Shown here: one piece after another, positions 1 to 8,533 of the stretch | Layout: each line of letters opens with the position of its first letter | Numbering within the stretch: position 1 is the first letter of the stretch | NCBI RefSeq assembly: GCF_029478665.1 | Contig: NZ_JARPQB010000005.1 | Location: 51,862-115,861 of the forward strand | DNA from: Pseudomonas entomophila | GTDB lineage: Bacteria; Pseudomonadota; Gammaproteobacteria; Pseudomonadales; Pseudomonadaceae | Direction: 5' to 3' | DNA length: 64,000 bases | Translations under genes and position numbers: made by a program | Notes under the pieces: model-generated | What the model was told of the DNA's origin: nothing | Databases searched by the model: none | What the model saw: only the letters and a program-made list of their open reading frames with translations

Positions 1-1122
1 CGCGTCGGCCGGCACGGTCTTGCCTTCGTAGTAGAGCCGGCCCAACAGCAGCTCGGCACGGGGCTGCTCGGCCTCGCGGCCCTTGTCGATGTAGGCCATC
101 AGCTGGTCGGTGTCGCCCAGCTCGGGGAAGTCGTAGAGCAGTTGGGCGAGGCTGACCCAGGAGGCCGGGTTGGCCGGGGCGACATGCTCCAGCAAGTCTT
201 TCGCGGTCTTTTCGTCGGTCTGCCCCAGGCTGCGATCGGCCAGCACGCGGGCGACGCTGTCGACCCGGGTGGCCGGCACCGCGCCACGGGCATGGGCGGC
301 CTTGAGTTGCTCCAGCAGTGCGGCCTGCTGCTCGGGCTGGGCGCGTTTCTGGTAGACGGTGGCCAGCTCGACGTAGCAGATGTCGGTGGTGGTCAGGGCG
401 GCCTTGCAAATCTTTTCCACGTCGCCCAGGTGCTGGTCGTAGGTGCCCTGGGTGCGGTAGAGCAGCACCTGGGCCAGGCCGGCCTCGGGGTTGCCGGCGG
501 CGCGCCACTGGTCGATCTGCTGCTGGGCGTTGATGTTGGGGAAGCTCTGCGGGTATTGCAGGTAGAGCATCGCCAGCGGGATCAGGGTGTTGCCCTCGCC
601 CTGTTGCGCCGCATGCTTGAGCAGTGTTTCGGCCTCTTCGCGTTCGGCCTGGGTGCTGTCGGGCTTGGCCACCAGCAGGCGGCCGAGGCGGGCCTGGGCG
701 CGGGGCGAGGTGGCGGCCGCGGCGCGGTAGGTGGCCTCGGCTTCCTTGAGCTTGGCCGGGTCGCGGGTGGCGACGCTGAGGTCGGCCAGGCCGACTTGCG
801 CATCGCTGTAGCCGAGGTCGGCCAGGGCCTTGTAGTTGCGTTCTGCGGTGGCGGTATCACCGCGCTTGAGCGCCTCGTTGGCCAGGCGCTGGTCGGGCAG
901 GCCGGCGCAGCCGGCCAGGGTGATGGCGGCGGCCAGGGCACACCATGTCAACGGGCGGGTGCTGCGCACCCGATCGCGGCTGAAGGCCGCTCCTACAGGG
1001 ATCGAGTCGATCAGGACAGGCGCGGACTCTGTAGGAGCGGCCTTCAGCCGCGATCGAGGGCGCAGCCCTCGCAATACAGGCGGCACCAACCCCACGGCAG
1101 AATCACGATTGAAAGGTTTCAT
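1..1122 (-). CDS. algK: Alginate export lipoprotein AlgK, C-terminal part beyond window
   Basis: AlgK is an outer-membrane-anchored periplasmic lipoprotein with TPR/Sel1-like repeats that helps assemble the AlgE export porin complex. The reverse frame is open from the ATG at 1122 to the left edge (374 codons; the rest lies outside). Sel1-like repeats are visible, for example LLLGRLYYEGKTVPADA at the window edge. The ATG has a good ribosome site (GAGGA) and follows the alg44 stop by 12 bases. Oddity: codons about 16-52 consist of a REP inverted repeat (971-1056) read through in frame, so the lipobox LAGC falls near residue 72. An in-frame GTG at 969 would give a normal lipoprotein signal (VRSTRPLTWCALAAAITLAG then C) but lacks a clear ribosome site. 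Family identity is secure; the true start is not. Confidence 0.9.
   Translation of the reverse strand, partial: MKPFNRDSAVGLVPPVLRGLRPRSRLKAAPTESAPVLIDSIPVGAAFSRDRVRSTRPLTWCALAAAITLAGCAGLPDQRLANEALKRGDTATAERNYKALADLGYSDAQVGLADLSVATRDPAKLKEAEATYRAAAATSPRAQARLGRLLVAKPDSTQAEREEAETLLKHAAQQGEGNTLIPLAMLYLQYPQSFPNINAQQQIDQWRAAGNPEAGLAQVLLYRTQGTYDQHLGDVEKICKAALTTTDICYVELATVYQKRAQPEQQAALLEQLKAAHARGAVPATRVDSVARVLADRSLGQTDEKTAKDLLEHVAPANPASWVSLAQLLYDFPELGDTDQLMAYIDKGREAEQPRAELLLGRLYYEGKTVPADA
971..1056. repeat. REP inverted pair inside the algK coding start
   Basis: Two perfect 28-bp inverted arms (971-998 and 1029-1056) surround a 30-base spacer and carry the REP core GTAGGAGCGGCCTTCAGCC. The flanks extend the pairing imperfectly. 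Unlike the other REP copies here, this one lies inside an open reading frame, between the algK ATG and its lipoprotein signal, without breaking the frame. Confidence 0.9.
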
Positions 1123-1134
1123 GATCCGTTCCTC

Positions 1135-2301
1135 TTACAGCCCGCGGGCCACGGCCTTGTCGATCAGCCAGTTCAGCGACGGCCCACGGTCGCTGTTGAC
1201 CGCGGCCGGGCGGCCGGCGAGCTCGGCCGGCAGGCTTTCGTCAGGCTTGATCTGTACGCGGATGTCGGCGGCCAGGTTGTCGGTGTCCAGGCTGCTGCTG
1301 CCAACGATCCGGCCAGTGCGCACTTCGTCCTCGCCGGCCACCTGGAAGTTGACCCGGGTACCCGGTTTCACCTCGTCGAACTGGCGGTAGCTGAAGCGCG
1401 CCTCGACCGTCGGAGTGGTGGTACGCGGAATCAGCGCAAACACCGCCTGCCCCTTGCTGGCGTACTGGCCGTCGTCCACCAGCTGGCGCGACACCACGCA
1501 GTCGCAGGGGCTGGTGAGGGTGCCGGAGAGCTGCTTGCCGAACAGCTCCTCGACCTTGGCCGGCTCCAGTTGCGAGTCGTCCAGGTGGCCCTTGAGCAGG
1601 TCGAGCATGCTGGTGTTGAAGGTCGCCAGGGGCGCGCCCTTGCTCACCGTGGCGCCACTTTCCACCAGGCTCTGCAGGCTGCCGTCGCGGGGCATGGTGA
1701 CGTTGGTGGTGGGCACCGCGACCACACCGGCCTCGGCGTGGCTGACGAAGTACAGGCCGTACAGCGACTTGGCGACAAAGCCGAAAGCCACCAGCCCGAC
1801 CACGAACACCCCGGCAGTGACGGTGACCGCGCGCAGGCGGCCGAACGCCGACAGGCCCGAGCCCGAGTCTTTCTGCTTGCGCGCCTTGGTGAAGTTGTCG
1901 CGCTGCAGGGTACTGAGCACATCGCCGACGCTGATCAGCTCGCCAGACAAGTGGCTGGTGATGATGTGGCGCAGGGTGGCGATGTCACGTGGTTCGAGGT
2001 TCTGGAATTCGGCGCCGGTGCGGCCGGTCTCGGTGTTGCTGGTGCGCACCAGGATCTCCACATCCATCGACAGCCCGAGGTTGTCGACCACGAACTGCAG
2101 GCGGCCGCGCAGCACCTCGTTCACCGGCAGGGCTTTTTTCGCATGGAAGGACAGGCCCCCGGCGGACAGGTCGTCAACCTTCACTTCGTGCGGCTCGCGG
2201 TTGCCGTCCAGGTAGCGCAGCTTGGCGGGGATGCGCACCCGGGCGTGCTGGCGCTGCGCTTCGGACTCATGCACGACATTGACGTTCACGGCGGTATTCA
2301 T
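1135..2301 (-). CDS. alg44: Alginate polymerase co-factor Alg44 (PilZ c-di-GMP receptor)
   Basis: Alg44 is the inner-membrane partner of Alg8. Its cytosolic PilZ domain binds c-di-GMP and switches on alginate polymerisation, and its periplasmic part resembles a membrane-fusion protein. The protein has 388 residues. The PilZ signature is intact: R17 and R21 in QRQHAR, then D44 and S46 in DDLSAGG, the same positions as the c-di-GMP ligands reported for P. aeruginosa Alg44. A single hydrophobic segment lies near residues 156-178 (TAGVFVVGLVAFGFVA), followed by a periplasmic barrel/lipoyl-like region ending at DKAVARGL. It sits between alg8 and algK in the alginate operon and should be cotranscribed from the algD promoter. 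Confidence 0.96.
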   Translation of the reverse strand: MNTAVNVNVVHESEAQRQHARVRIPAKLRYLDGNREPHEVKVDDLSAGGLSFHAKKALPVNEVLRGRLQFVVDNLGLSMDVEILVRTSNTETGRTGAEFQNLEPRDIATLRHIITSHLSGELISVGDVLSTLQRDNFTKARKQKDSGSGLSAFGRLRAVTVTAGVFVVGLVAFGFVAKSLYGLYFVSHAEAGVVAVPTTNVTMPRDGSLQSLVESGATVSKGAPLATFNTSMLDLLKGHLDDSQLEPAKVEELFGKQLSGTLTSPCDCVVSRQLVDDGQYASKGQAVFALIPRTTTPTVEARFSYRQFDEVKPGTRVNFQVAGEDEVRTGRIVGSSSLDTDNLAADIRVQIKPDESLPAELAGRPAAVNSDRGPSLNWLIDKAVARGL

Positions 2302-2337
2302 GGCGATATTCGTTCCTGTTATCCGATCCGGGGTGGC

Positions 2338-3828
2338 TCACACGACCATGAACAGCACGGCGACGAAGATGCTCGCGGCCGAGAAGGTCATGGTCCGCGA
2401 GGACCAGGTGTTGAACCATTGTTGAAAGCTGGCCAGGTCGCGCTTGAGGGCAGTGGGCTGGCGGGTCCAGGACTGCTTGTCGAGGCGGAAGAACACGTAG
2501 ATCTTCATCACCGCGCCGACGATCTGGTTGTAATAGAGAATCAGCGGGTAGGCCGGGCCGACGTTGTGGCCCGAGCACAGCAGCATCACGGTGAGGATCA
2601 GGCGGGTGATGCCGATCCACAGCAGGTACACCAGCAGGAACTGCAGGCCGAACTTGAAGCTGGCGATCACCGCCACGGTCAAACCCAGCAGGCTGGTCCA
2701 CATCGACACGCGCTGGTCGAGCAGCACGATGCTGGTGAACAGCCCCAGGCGCCTGAGGCCCAGGCCCAGGGCGCGGGAGTTCTGCCGCAGGTTGTTGCCG
2801 TACCAGCGGTACATCAGCTTGCGGCTGGCCTTGACGAAGCTCTTCTCCGGCGGGTGCTCCACCGTGTTGATGGCGGCATCGGGCACGTAGAAGGTGTCGT
2901 AGCCCAGGCGCATCAGGCTGAACCAGCTGGACTTGTCGTCGCCGGTGAGGAACTTGAAGCGGCCCAGGCGCCAGTGCATCAGCGAGTCGCTCTCGACGTC
3001 GGCGATGAACTCGGGGTTGGTCACCACGCTGGCGCGGAACATCGACATGCGCCCGGTCATGGTCAGTACGCGCTTGCTCAGGGCCATCGAGCACATGTTG
3101 ATGTGGCGCTGGGCGAAGCGCAGCTTGTGCCACTCGCTCATGATGTAGCCGCCGCGCACTTCGCAGAATTCGTTGGTGGTCAGGCCACCGACGTTGGGGT
3201 ACAGGCGGAACCACGGCACGGTCTTGCGCACCACGCCTTCGGCCAGCACGGTGTCGCCGTCGATCACCGCCACCACGGCGTTTTCGTCCGGCAGCATCCG
3301 CGAGATGGCGCGGAAACCATAGGCCAGGCCGTCGCGCTTGCCGGTGCCGGCGATGCGCACGATGTCCAGGGTGACGTGGGCGGGCGGGTTGTACTTGGCC
3401 CACAGGCTTTTCACCAGCAGCTCGTCGGACTTCTCCACCAGCGAGCAGACCACCGTGGTGGGGTAGCCGCAGTCGATCGCCTCGCGGATCACCGAGCTGT
3501 ACACCTGGGCGGTGGTCAGGGCCTCGATGCGAAAGCTGGTGACCATCAGGTACACGTGCGACGGGTCGGCCGCCTTGCCCAGCTTCTGCACCTTGCGCCG
3601 CAGGTACGGGTAGACGATGTACAGGAACAGCATGCCGCGGATGAAATGGGTGGCGCCCATGGAGTAGCGCCAGATGCCGACGGCGCCGACCAGGAAGATG
3701 AAATGCTTCGATTGCGAGTCGAAGATGTCGCTGGGCAACGCCAGGGCGATCAGCATCAGCAGGCTCATGTAGAGCAGCCAGCCGGCGCATTGCAGCAGCA
3801 GGGTCTGAAGCCTTTGCATGTTCGGCAT
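2338..3828 (-). CDS. alg8: Alginate polymerase Alg8 (GT2 glycosyltransferase)
   Basis: Alg8 is the membrane-embedded processive glycosyltransferase that polymerises GDP-mannuronate into polymannuronate. The 496-residue protein has N-terminal membrane helices, a cytosolic GT-A domain and C-terminal helices. Visible motifs are the nucleotide-binding DGD of [14 protein letters not shown], the acceptor region [10 protein letters not shown] with TGDDKSSW, and a degenerate QxxRW-type motif RKLMYRW. The start ATG at 3828 follows the algD stop by 61 bases, a gap that holds a strong hairpin (3851-3881). Activity depends on Alg44 and c-di-GMP. Confidence 0.96.
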   Translation of the reverse strand: MPNMQRLQTLLLQCAGWLLYMSLLMLIALALPSDIFDSQSKHFIFLVGAVGIWRYSMGATHFIRGMLFLYIVYPYLRRKVQKLGKAADPSHVYLMVTSFRIEALTTAQVYSSVIREAIDCGYPTTVVCSLVEKSDELLVKSLWAKYNPPAHVTLDIVRIAGTGKRDGLAYGFRAISRMLPDENAVVAVIDGDTVLAEGVVRKTVPWFRLYPNVGGLTTNEFCEVRGGYIMSEWHKLRFAQRHINMCSMALSKRVLTMTGRMSMFRASVVTNPEFIADVESDSLMHWRLGRFKFLTGDDKSSWFSLMRLGYDTFYVPDAAINTVEHPPEKSFVKASRKLMYRWYGNNLRQNSRALGLGLRRLGLFTSIVLLDQRVSMWTSLLGLTVAVIASFKFGLQFLLVYLLWIGITRLILTVMLLCSGHNVGPAYPLILYYNQIVGAVMKIYVFFRLDKQSWTRQPTALKRDLASFQQWFNTWSSRTMTFSAASIFVAVLFMVV

Positions 3829-3850
3829 CCGTCGAGAATTCAGGGGGCGA

Positions 3851-3881
3851 GGGCGGCGCGCTGGGGAGGGACGCGCCGCCC
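3851..3881 (-). other. GC-rich hairpin in the algD-alg8 gap
   Basis: A perfect 10-bp stem, GGGCGGCGCG paired with CGCGCCGCCC, encloses an 11-base loop and fills half of the gap between the algD stop and the alg8 start. No T-run follows on the operon strand, so it is not a typical intrinsic terminator. An RNA-processing or stability element is possible; this is inference. Confidence 0.6.
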
Positions 3882-3889
3882 TGCCGGGT

Positions 3890-5206
3890 TTACCAGCAGA
3901 TACCTTCGGTGCGGCTGGTGGCGCAGGTCGGCTTGCTCATGAAGCCGACCAGGTCGATCACCTGCTTGCCTTCCGGCGCCTGCTGGGCCAGGGCGCGGAA
4001 CTGCTCGTCACGGTTGCCCAGCACGATGATCTCGGCGTTGTTCACCACCTGGTCGAAGTCGGCGTTGAGCAAGGATGAGACATGGGGGATCTTCGACTCG
4101 ATGTAGTCCTTGTTGGCGCCGTGGACGCGGGCGTACTGGACGTTCTGGTCGTAGATGTTCAGCTCGTAGCCCTTGCCGATCAGGCGCTCGGCCAGTTCCA
4201 CCAGCGGGCTTTCGCGCAGGTCGTCGGTGCCGGCCTTGAAACTCAGGCCGAGCAGGGCGACCTTGCGCTTGTCGTGGCTTTCGATGATGTCGAAGGCGTT
4301 CTGCACCTGGGACTCGTTGCTGCGCATCAGCGAGTCGAGCAGTGGTGCTTTCACATCGAGGCTGGCGGCGCGGTAGGTGAGGGCGCGCACATCCTTCGGC
4401 AGGCACGAGCCGCCAAAGGCGAAGCCCGGGCGCATGTAGTACTGCGACAGGTTCAGCGCCTTGTCCTGGCAGACCACGTCCATCACCTCGCGACCATCGA
4501 CGCCCACCGCCTTGGCGATGTTGCCGATCTCGTTGGCGAAGGTGACTTTGGTGGCGTGCCAGACGTTGCAGGTGTACTTGATCATCTCGGCCACTTCGAC
4601 CGGCTTGCGGATGATCGGCGCGTCCAGTTCCTGGTACAGGGCCTGCAGCACGTCGCCGCTGGCGCTGTCCAGCTCGCCGATGACGGTCATCGGTGGCTGG
4701 TCGTAGTCCTTGATCGCGGTGCTTTCGCGCAGGAACTCGGGGTTGACCGCCACGCCGAAGTCGACGCCGGCCTTCTTGCCCGAGCAGTCCTCGAGGATCG
4801 GAATCACCACGTTCTTGACGGTGCCCGGCAGCACGGTACTGCGCACCACCACGGTGTGGCGGGAGGTCTTGTCGCGCAGCACGTAGCCGATCTCGCGGCA
4901 CACCGACTCGATGTACTCCAGGCCCAGGTCACCGTTCTTCTTGCTCGGGGTACCGACGCAGATCATCGACACATCGCTGGCGCGGATGGCGGCGGCGAAG
5001 TCGGTGGTGCCACGCAGGCGGCCGTTGGCGATGCCCTGTTGCAGCAGCGCTTCAAGGCCCGGTTCGACAATCGGCGACTTGCCCTGGTTGATCAGGTCGA
5101 TCTTGGTGCTGGAAACGTCAACACCGATCACCTCATGGCCGCGTGCCGACAGGCAGCCCGCACAGACCGCACCCACATAACCCAAACCAAAGATGCTGAT
5201 ACGCAT
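3890..5206 (-). CDS. algD: GDP-mannose 6-dehydrogenase AlgD
   Basis: AlgD oxidises GDP-mannose to GDP-mannuronate using NAD+, the committing step of alginate synthesis. The Rossmann motif [11 protein letters not shown] follows MRISIF at the N-terminus, and the catalytic cysteine lies in GGSCLPKD near residue 268. The family C-terminal nucleotide-binding domain follows. I place the start at the ATG at 5206 (438 residues), because GAGGTG precedes it at proper spacing and [12 protein letters not shown] is the usual N-terminus. An upstream in-frame ATG at 5215 would sit on the ribosome site. It is the first gene of the alginate operon and has a long leader with a predicted AlgU promoter about 440 bases upstream. 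Confidence 0.97.
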   Translation of the reverse strand: MRISIFGLGYVGAVCAGCLSARGHEVIGVDVSSTKIDLINQGKSPIVEPGLEALLQQGIANGRLRGTTDFAAAIRASDVSMICVGTPSKKNGDLGLEYIESVCREIGYVLRDKTSRHTVVVRSTVLPGTVKNVVIPILEDCSGKKAGVDFGVAVNPEFLRESTAIKDYDQPPMTVIGELDSASGDVLQALYQELDAPIIRKPVEVAEMIKYTCNVWHATKVTFANEIGNIAKAVGVDGREVMDVVCQDKALNLSQYYMRPGFAFGGSCLPKDVRALTYRAASLDVKAPLLDSLMRSNESQVQNAFDIIESHDKRKVALLGLSFKAGTDDLRESPLVELAERLIGKGYELNIYDQNVQYARVHGANKDYIESKIPHVSSLLNADFDQVVNNAEIIVLGNRDEQFRALAQQAPEGKQVIDLVGFMSKPTCATSRTEGICW

Positions 5207-5648
5207 CGTAATCACCTCGTGTGTTTATCACGCCAGCCCTTCGGGGAAGAGCCGATCGGGTTGATTGACCAATAATTACTGGGCGAACGGATTCATGGCG
5301 AAATGACACTTCACCGAACGCAGGCATGAGTAAATCCGGAGCGCAAAAAAGTTGTGCGCTCAAAGTTGGCAGTCAAAGGCCAGTATTTAAATGACGTGCC
5401 CTGGAATGCAGTCGTCTTTATTGCAGCGCGCTATTTATCGTGCTGCTGTGCTTGTTTTTTCAATTGGATAAACCCTTTGAAATCAACCACTAGGACGGTA
5501 ATAAAGGGGTGCGCTTGGCCTTCCTGGCGTTCGCGGTACGGCATATCCATTGCCACCTCTGAAGTTTTTGAAGTTGGGTGTAGTACCGAACATCTTTCAT
5601 CTGTAAGTCATCTCTTACGCTAGGGCGCTTGAAACTCGTTACGGGTGC

Positions 5649-5676
5649 TATGAGCGATGAAGCGCAGGAGAAGTTC
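5649..5676 (-). promoter_or_regulatory. Predicted AlgU (sigma-22/RpoE-type) promoter of algD
   Basis: On the minus strand GAACTT (complement of 5671-5676) is followed by 17 bases and TCATA (complement of 5649-5653). This fits the AlgU pattern GAACTT-N16/17-TCTGA well at -35 and partly at -10. It implies a leader of roughly 440 bases before the AlgD start, similar in kind to the long algD leader known in P. aeruginosa. Confidence 0.65.
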
Positions 5677-5843
5677 CGGGGTGAGTTGCGCCGAGATGAA
5701 AGATTTCTAAATATTTCTTCAGCGAAAAATACTTTCAAACTGATAGCACGAGACAGTTTTGCCCCCGTATATAAAGGGGGAAGTCGAGGTGGGATGGTTT
5801 TAGGCCAGCATGCAAAATTTTTTTTCAAAATTCGTCAAAAAAC

Positions 5844-5853
5844 TACGAACGGT
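5844..5853 (-). promoter_or_regulatory. Predicted AlgR binding site upstream of algD
   Basis: The minus strand reads ACCGTTCGTA, nine of ten matches to the AlgR box ACCGTTCGTC, about 170 bases upstream of the predicted AlgU promoter. Far-upstream AlgR boxes are typical of algD. A weaker match (TCCGTTCGCC, complement of 5282-5291) lies in the leader. Confidence 0.55.
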
Positions 5854-5924
5854 CTTATGGCGTTTTGCGATAAGAAGAGGCGTGCTGGTTTTATGGCGCC
5901 CAAGTATTGGCGTTTTGCGTTGGT

Positions 5925-5998
5925 TGTAGGAGCCAGCCTTGCTGGCGAACCCGTCACCACCAAGTAGCGGCTGTTCGCCAGCAAGGCTGGCTCCTACA
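5925..5998. repeat. REP inverted pair, TAGGAGCCAGCC type
   Basis: Perfect 26-bp inverted arms at 5925-5950 and 5973-5998, just past the yaaA stop. The stem core is GGAGCCAGCCTTGCTGGCG. Confidence 0.9.
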
Positions 5999-6012
5999 AG
6001 GGAGGGGCGGGG

Positions 6013-6789
6013 TTACTCGGCGTGATCGCGCAGGAACACCAGGTGGTCCGGTTTCGATTGCTCGGGGCTGTAGTAGTAACTCTGGACGTCGAATTGCTTC
6101 AGTTGCTCGGGATCGTCGATGCGCTCCTGGATCACGAAGCGGCTCATCATCCCGCGGGCTTTCTTGGCGTAGAAACTGATGATCTTGTACTGGCCGTTCT
6201 TCAGGTCCTTGAAGTCGACGTCGATCACCCGCGCCTTCAGGGCGCTCTTCTTCACCGCGCTGAAGTACTCGTTGCTGGCCAGGTTGAGCAGCACGTCGTC
6301 GCCCTGCTCGGCCAGGGCCTGGTTCAGCCACTCGCTGATGCGCGTGCCCCAGAACGCATAGAGGTCCTTGCCGCGCGCGTTGGCCAGCTTGGTGCCCATC
6401 TCCAGGCGATAGGGCTGCATCAGGTCGAGCGGGCGCAGCAGGCCGTACAGGCCCGACAGCATGCGCAGGTGGTCCTGGGCATAGGTGAAATCGTCCTCGC
6501 CCAGGCTTTCGGCGTCGAGCCCGGTATACACGTCACCCTTGAAGGCCAGCAGCGCCTGCTTGGCGTTGGCTGGGGTGAAGTCCGGGGTCCAGCTGCCGAA
6601 GCGTGCGGCGTTGAGGCCGGCGAGCTTGTCGGACAGGTGCATCAGTTCGCTGATCTGCGCCGGCGACAGTTCGCGCAGTTGCAGGATCAGTGCCTGGGAA
6701 TCGTCCAGGTACTGGGGCAGGGTGTGGCGTTGGGTGACCGGCGGGGTGTCGTAGTCGAGGGTCTTGGCGGGGGAAATCACCGTCAGCAT
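6013..6789 (-). CDS. yaaA: Peroxide stress protein YaaA (DUF328 family)
   Basis: YaaA-family proteins bind DNA and in E. coli lower free intracellular iron during hydrogen peroxide stress. The 258-residue product begins [18 protein letters not shown], the hallmark N-terminus of the family, and keeps [14 protein letters not shown] and [22 protein letters not shown]. The reading frame stays open upstream, but the ATG at 6789 is the family start. It is a single-gene unit divergent from the NodB-like gene. Confidence 0.95.
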   Translation of the reverse strand: MLTVISPAKTLDYDTPPVTQRHTLPQYLDDSQALILQLRELSPAQISELMHLSDKLAGLNAARFGSWTPDFTPANAKQALLAFKGDVYTGLDAESLGEDDFTYAQDHLRMLSGLYGLLRPLDLMQPYRLEMGTKLANARGKDLYAFWGTRISEWLNQALAEQGDDVLLNLASNEYFSAVKKSALKARVIDVDFKDLKNGQYKIISFYAKKARGMMSRFVIQERIDDPEQLKQFDVQSYYYSPEQSKPDHLVFLRDHAE

Positions 6790-6888
6790 CGGGTCGGCTC
6801 CTGGAATCGTCGGGCGAATTCTACGGGGCTGGTGGCGCAACGCCAAACTATGGCGACGATAGTCACGGAACATCGGCGGGCGGCGCGT

Positions 6889-6894
6889 TATAGT
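6889..6894 (+). promoter_or_regulatory. Candidate -10 box of the NodB-like gene
   Basis: TATAGT lies 32 bases before the GTG at 6926. A start of transcription near 6901 would exclude the upstream in-frame start codons at 6893 and 6902. No strong -35 is visible. Confidence 0.4.
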
Positions 6895-6925
6895 GCGCGC
6901 CATGCATTCGTGGAGAACGTTCATC

Positions 6926-8044
6926 GTGCGTATCGCTTTCGCCCTGTTCGCCGGCCTGTTGAGCCTGGGCGCGCAGGCAGCCCCTGCGGACTTCGTCAGT
7001 TTCGATCGCGGCCTGTGGCCGGAGCAGTTGGACAGCCCGGTGCTGTTCGACGTGGCGTCGCGTGCCGAGATCCTGTCTTTTGCCCGGGTGCTGCACGAGA
7101 ACGAGATGCTCGATGAGCCTGCCCTGGCGGCGCGCCTGGGGCTGCGCCAGGTCAACCTGCCGACCGTCCGGGCTGTGAGGGCGCGCATGTGGCAGCGGCT
7201 GTGGCAGGGCTACCAGCAGGCCCAGCAGAGCTGCGAGCAGGACGCGTCGTTCTGCTACCCGGTGGAGTCGATGGCTGACTTGCGTATGCAAGCCGTCACG
7301 TTCGCCGGGGATGTCGGCACGTTCTACACCGGTTGGATCGAGCCCAGCCACCAGTTTCATGTCCGCTACCTGGACGAACAACTGCGCAAGGCCGCCGTGT
7401 ATCCGCAGACCTCCAGCGAAGTGGAAAAGCTCTCCAGCCGGGAGCGCAATGGCGATGAACTGAACGACCGGATGTTCCTCCTGACCTTTGCCGGTGGCCC
7501 GGGCCCTGAAGGTAGTAGCACCGATGCCATGGCTGACTACCTGCGTCGGCAGAAGCTCGACGGTATCTTCTTCGTGCTTGGCAACCGCCTGCAGCAACGT
7601 CGTGACACAGGCCCGGTGGCCGAACTCTATGCGGGACAGTGCGTGGGGATCCAGGGCTGGGAATACCGTTCCCATGCCCAGTGGCAGGGCTGGCAGGATT
7701 CGCTGCGCCGTGCCCAGGCGCGGGTCCAGGCCGATCTGCCGGAGCAGTATGTGCCGCTGTTCCGCCCGCCCTATGGGCAGCGGCGCGGCGATGGCGAGGG
7801 GTTCATGGCCAGCCAGCAGTTGCACGTTTCGTTGTGGGATATCGATGCGCAGGATGATGGGCCATTGACCGCCGAGGCGTCGGCGCAGCGGGTGCTGACC
7901 TTGATGTTGCTGTGGCGCAAGGGCGTGATCCAGTTCCATGACAACCAGCCCAAGGCGCAGCCGGCGCTGGAGTGGGTGTTGCAGCATACGGCGCAGAGCG
8001 GGATCGGGTGGGAGGATTGTCGGGGGTATGGGGTGCGGGAGTAG
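6926..8044 (+). CDS. Secreted NodB-like (polysaccharide deacetylase fold) protein with a lost catalytic motif
   Basis: The product has 372 residues from the GTG at 6926, which has a GGAG ribosome site and directly opens a signal peptide ([18 protein letters not shown] before AP). The C-terminal half resembles polysaccharide deacetylases: a strand motif [10 protein letters not shown] near residue 190, a [20 protein letters not shown] block, [10 protein letters not shown] and a terminal GVIQFHDN. In active members the first motif is TFDDGP, whose aspartates bind metal and act in catalysis; here it is TFAGGP. The HxxxH metal motif is also replaced by [10 protein letters not shown]. It may be a non-catalytic glycan-binding protein or have altered chemistry. 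An ATG at 6902 is an alternative start. Confidence 0.8.
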   Translation: MRIAFALFAGLLSLGAQAAPADFVSFDRGLWPEQLDSPVLFDVASRAEILSFARVLHENEMLDEPALAARLGLRQVNLPTVRAVRARMWQRLWQGYQQAQQSCEQDASFCYPVESMADLRMQAVTFAGDVGTFYTGWIEPSHQFHVRYLDEQLRKAAVYPQTSSEVEKLSSRERNGDELNDRMFLLTFAGGPGPEGSSTDAMADYLRRQKLDGIFFVLGNRLQQRRDTGPVAELYAGQCVGIQGWEYRSHAQWQGWQDSLRRAQARVQADLPEQYVPLFRPPYGQRRGDGEGFMASQQLHVSLWDIDAQDDGPLTAEASAQRVLTLMLLWRKGVIQFHDNQPKAQPALEWVLQHTAQSGIGWEDCRGYGVRE

Positions 8045-8084
8045 GGGGGCGAAGCTGTGGTATTCCTTGGGCCGAGCACCGCTT

Positions 8085-8202
8085 GTGCGGTGCATCGCGG
8101 ATGAATCCGCTCCTACAAAGGCGGTAACCGAAACATCGCGCCGGGTAAACAAGGCGGACAACCAGGGCCTGTAGGAGCGGATTCATCCGCGATGCGCCGC
8201 AC
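8085..8202. repeat. REP inverted pair, GCGGATTCATCCGC type
   Basis: 33-bp arms at 8085-8117 and 8170-8202 with one mismatch, separated by 52 bases. It lies after the NodB-like gene and may end or stabilise its transcript. Confidence 0.88.
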
Positions 8203-8359
8203 CTGTTTCGGCAGGACCTTGCGGCCATCACCAGGAAACGAGCCCGAACCACAGCCACCTGATCCCTGAGCGTAGTCCTGCCATGCCCCCACGCCAAGCC
8301 CTGTTCGTCAATCCGAAAAATAAACTTCACCCAAGCGTAAAAAGTCTTTTTTCGGTCAT

Positions 8360-8533
8360 GGTTTTTGCGGTATCAAGGAGTCAGACAGCCGAACCCTGCA
8401 GCACAGGTGGCGTCATCCACGCCCCCTCGCCAGGTGAGCTTCCCGCCCGTAACAACGCGGATACGGGAAGAACGGCAGTCACTCTGCGGCGCAGCCGTTC
8501 GCGCCGTGTGGCTTTCACATAAGGTGACCGAGT
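8360..8533 (+). other. Structured 5' leader of the PIN-PhoH gene
   Basis: The bases before the PhoH-like start can fold into several hairpins: GGCG/CGCC (8409-8412 with 8419-8422), CTTCCCG/CGGGAAG (8439-8445 with 8464-8470) competing with CCCGTA/TACGGG (8446-8451 with 8462-8467), and ACGGC/GCCGT (8472-8476 with 8494-8498) overlapping CTGC/GCAG. Alternative pairings and no open frame suggest a regulatory RNA leader. It does not match a riboswitch I can recognise by eye. Confidence 0.35.

Larger units (their letters stand above)
5207..5924. other. Long AT-rich algD control region and leader
   Basis: About 720 bases separate algD from the REP pair downstream of yaaA. The stretch is visibly richer in A and T than the coding DNA around it. 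It holds the predicted AlgU promoter, the AlgR box and a CCCCC-N9-GGGGG palindrome (5762-5780). Short open frames in it have no recognisable product, and I do not call a gene here. Confidence 0.6.

Noticed and set aside
142..3942. A 1266-codon open frame on the plus strand opposite the alginate genes
   Set aside because: It mirrors algK, alg44, alg8 and algD on the other strand, its composition is repetitive His/Gly/Gln/Val as expected from a GC-rich antisense shadow, and it has no recognisable domain or ribosome site.
5354..5967. Small open frames in the algD control region
   Set aside because: AT-rich regulatory DNA with predicted promoter elements; the frames end in or cross REP sequence and have no recognisable product.
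6790..7188. Extension of the yaaA frame upstream of 6789
   Set aside because: It would overlap the divergent NodB-like gene and precede the universal [12 protein letters not shown] start.
8283..8522. A 79-codon frame before the PIN-PhoH gene
   Set aside because: No ribosome site, no hydrophobic or domain pattern, and it runs through the hairpin-rich leader; better explained as untranslated.
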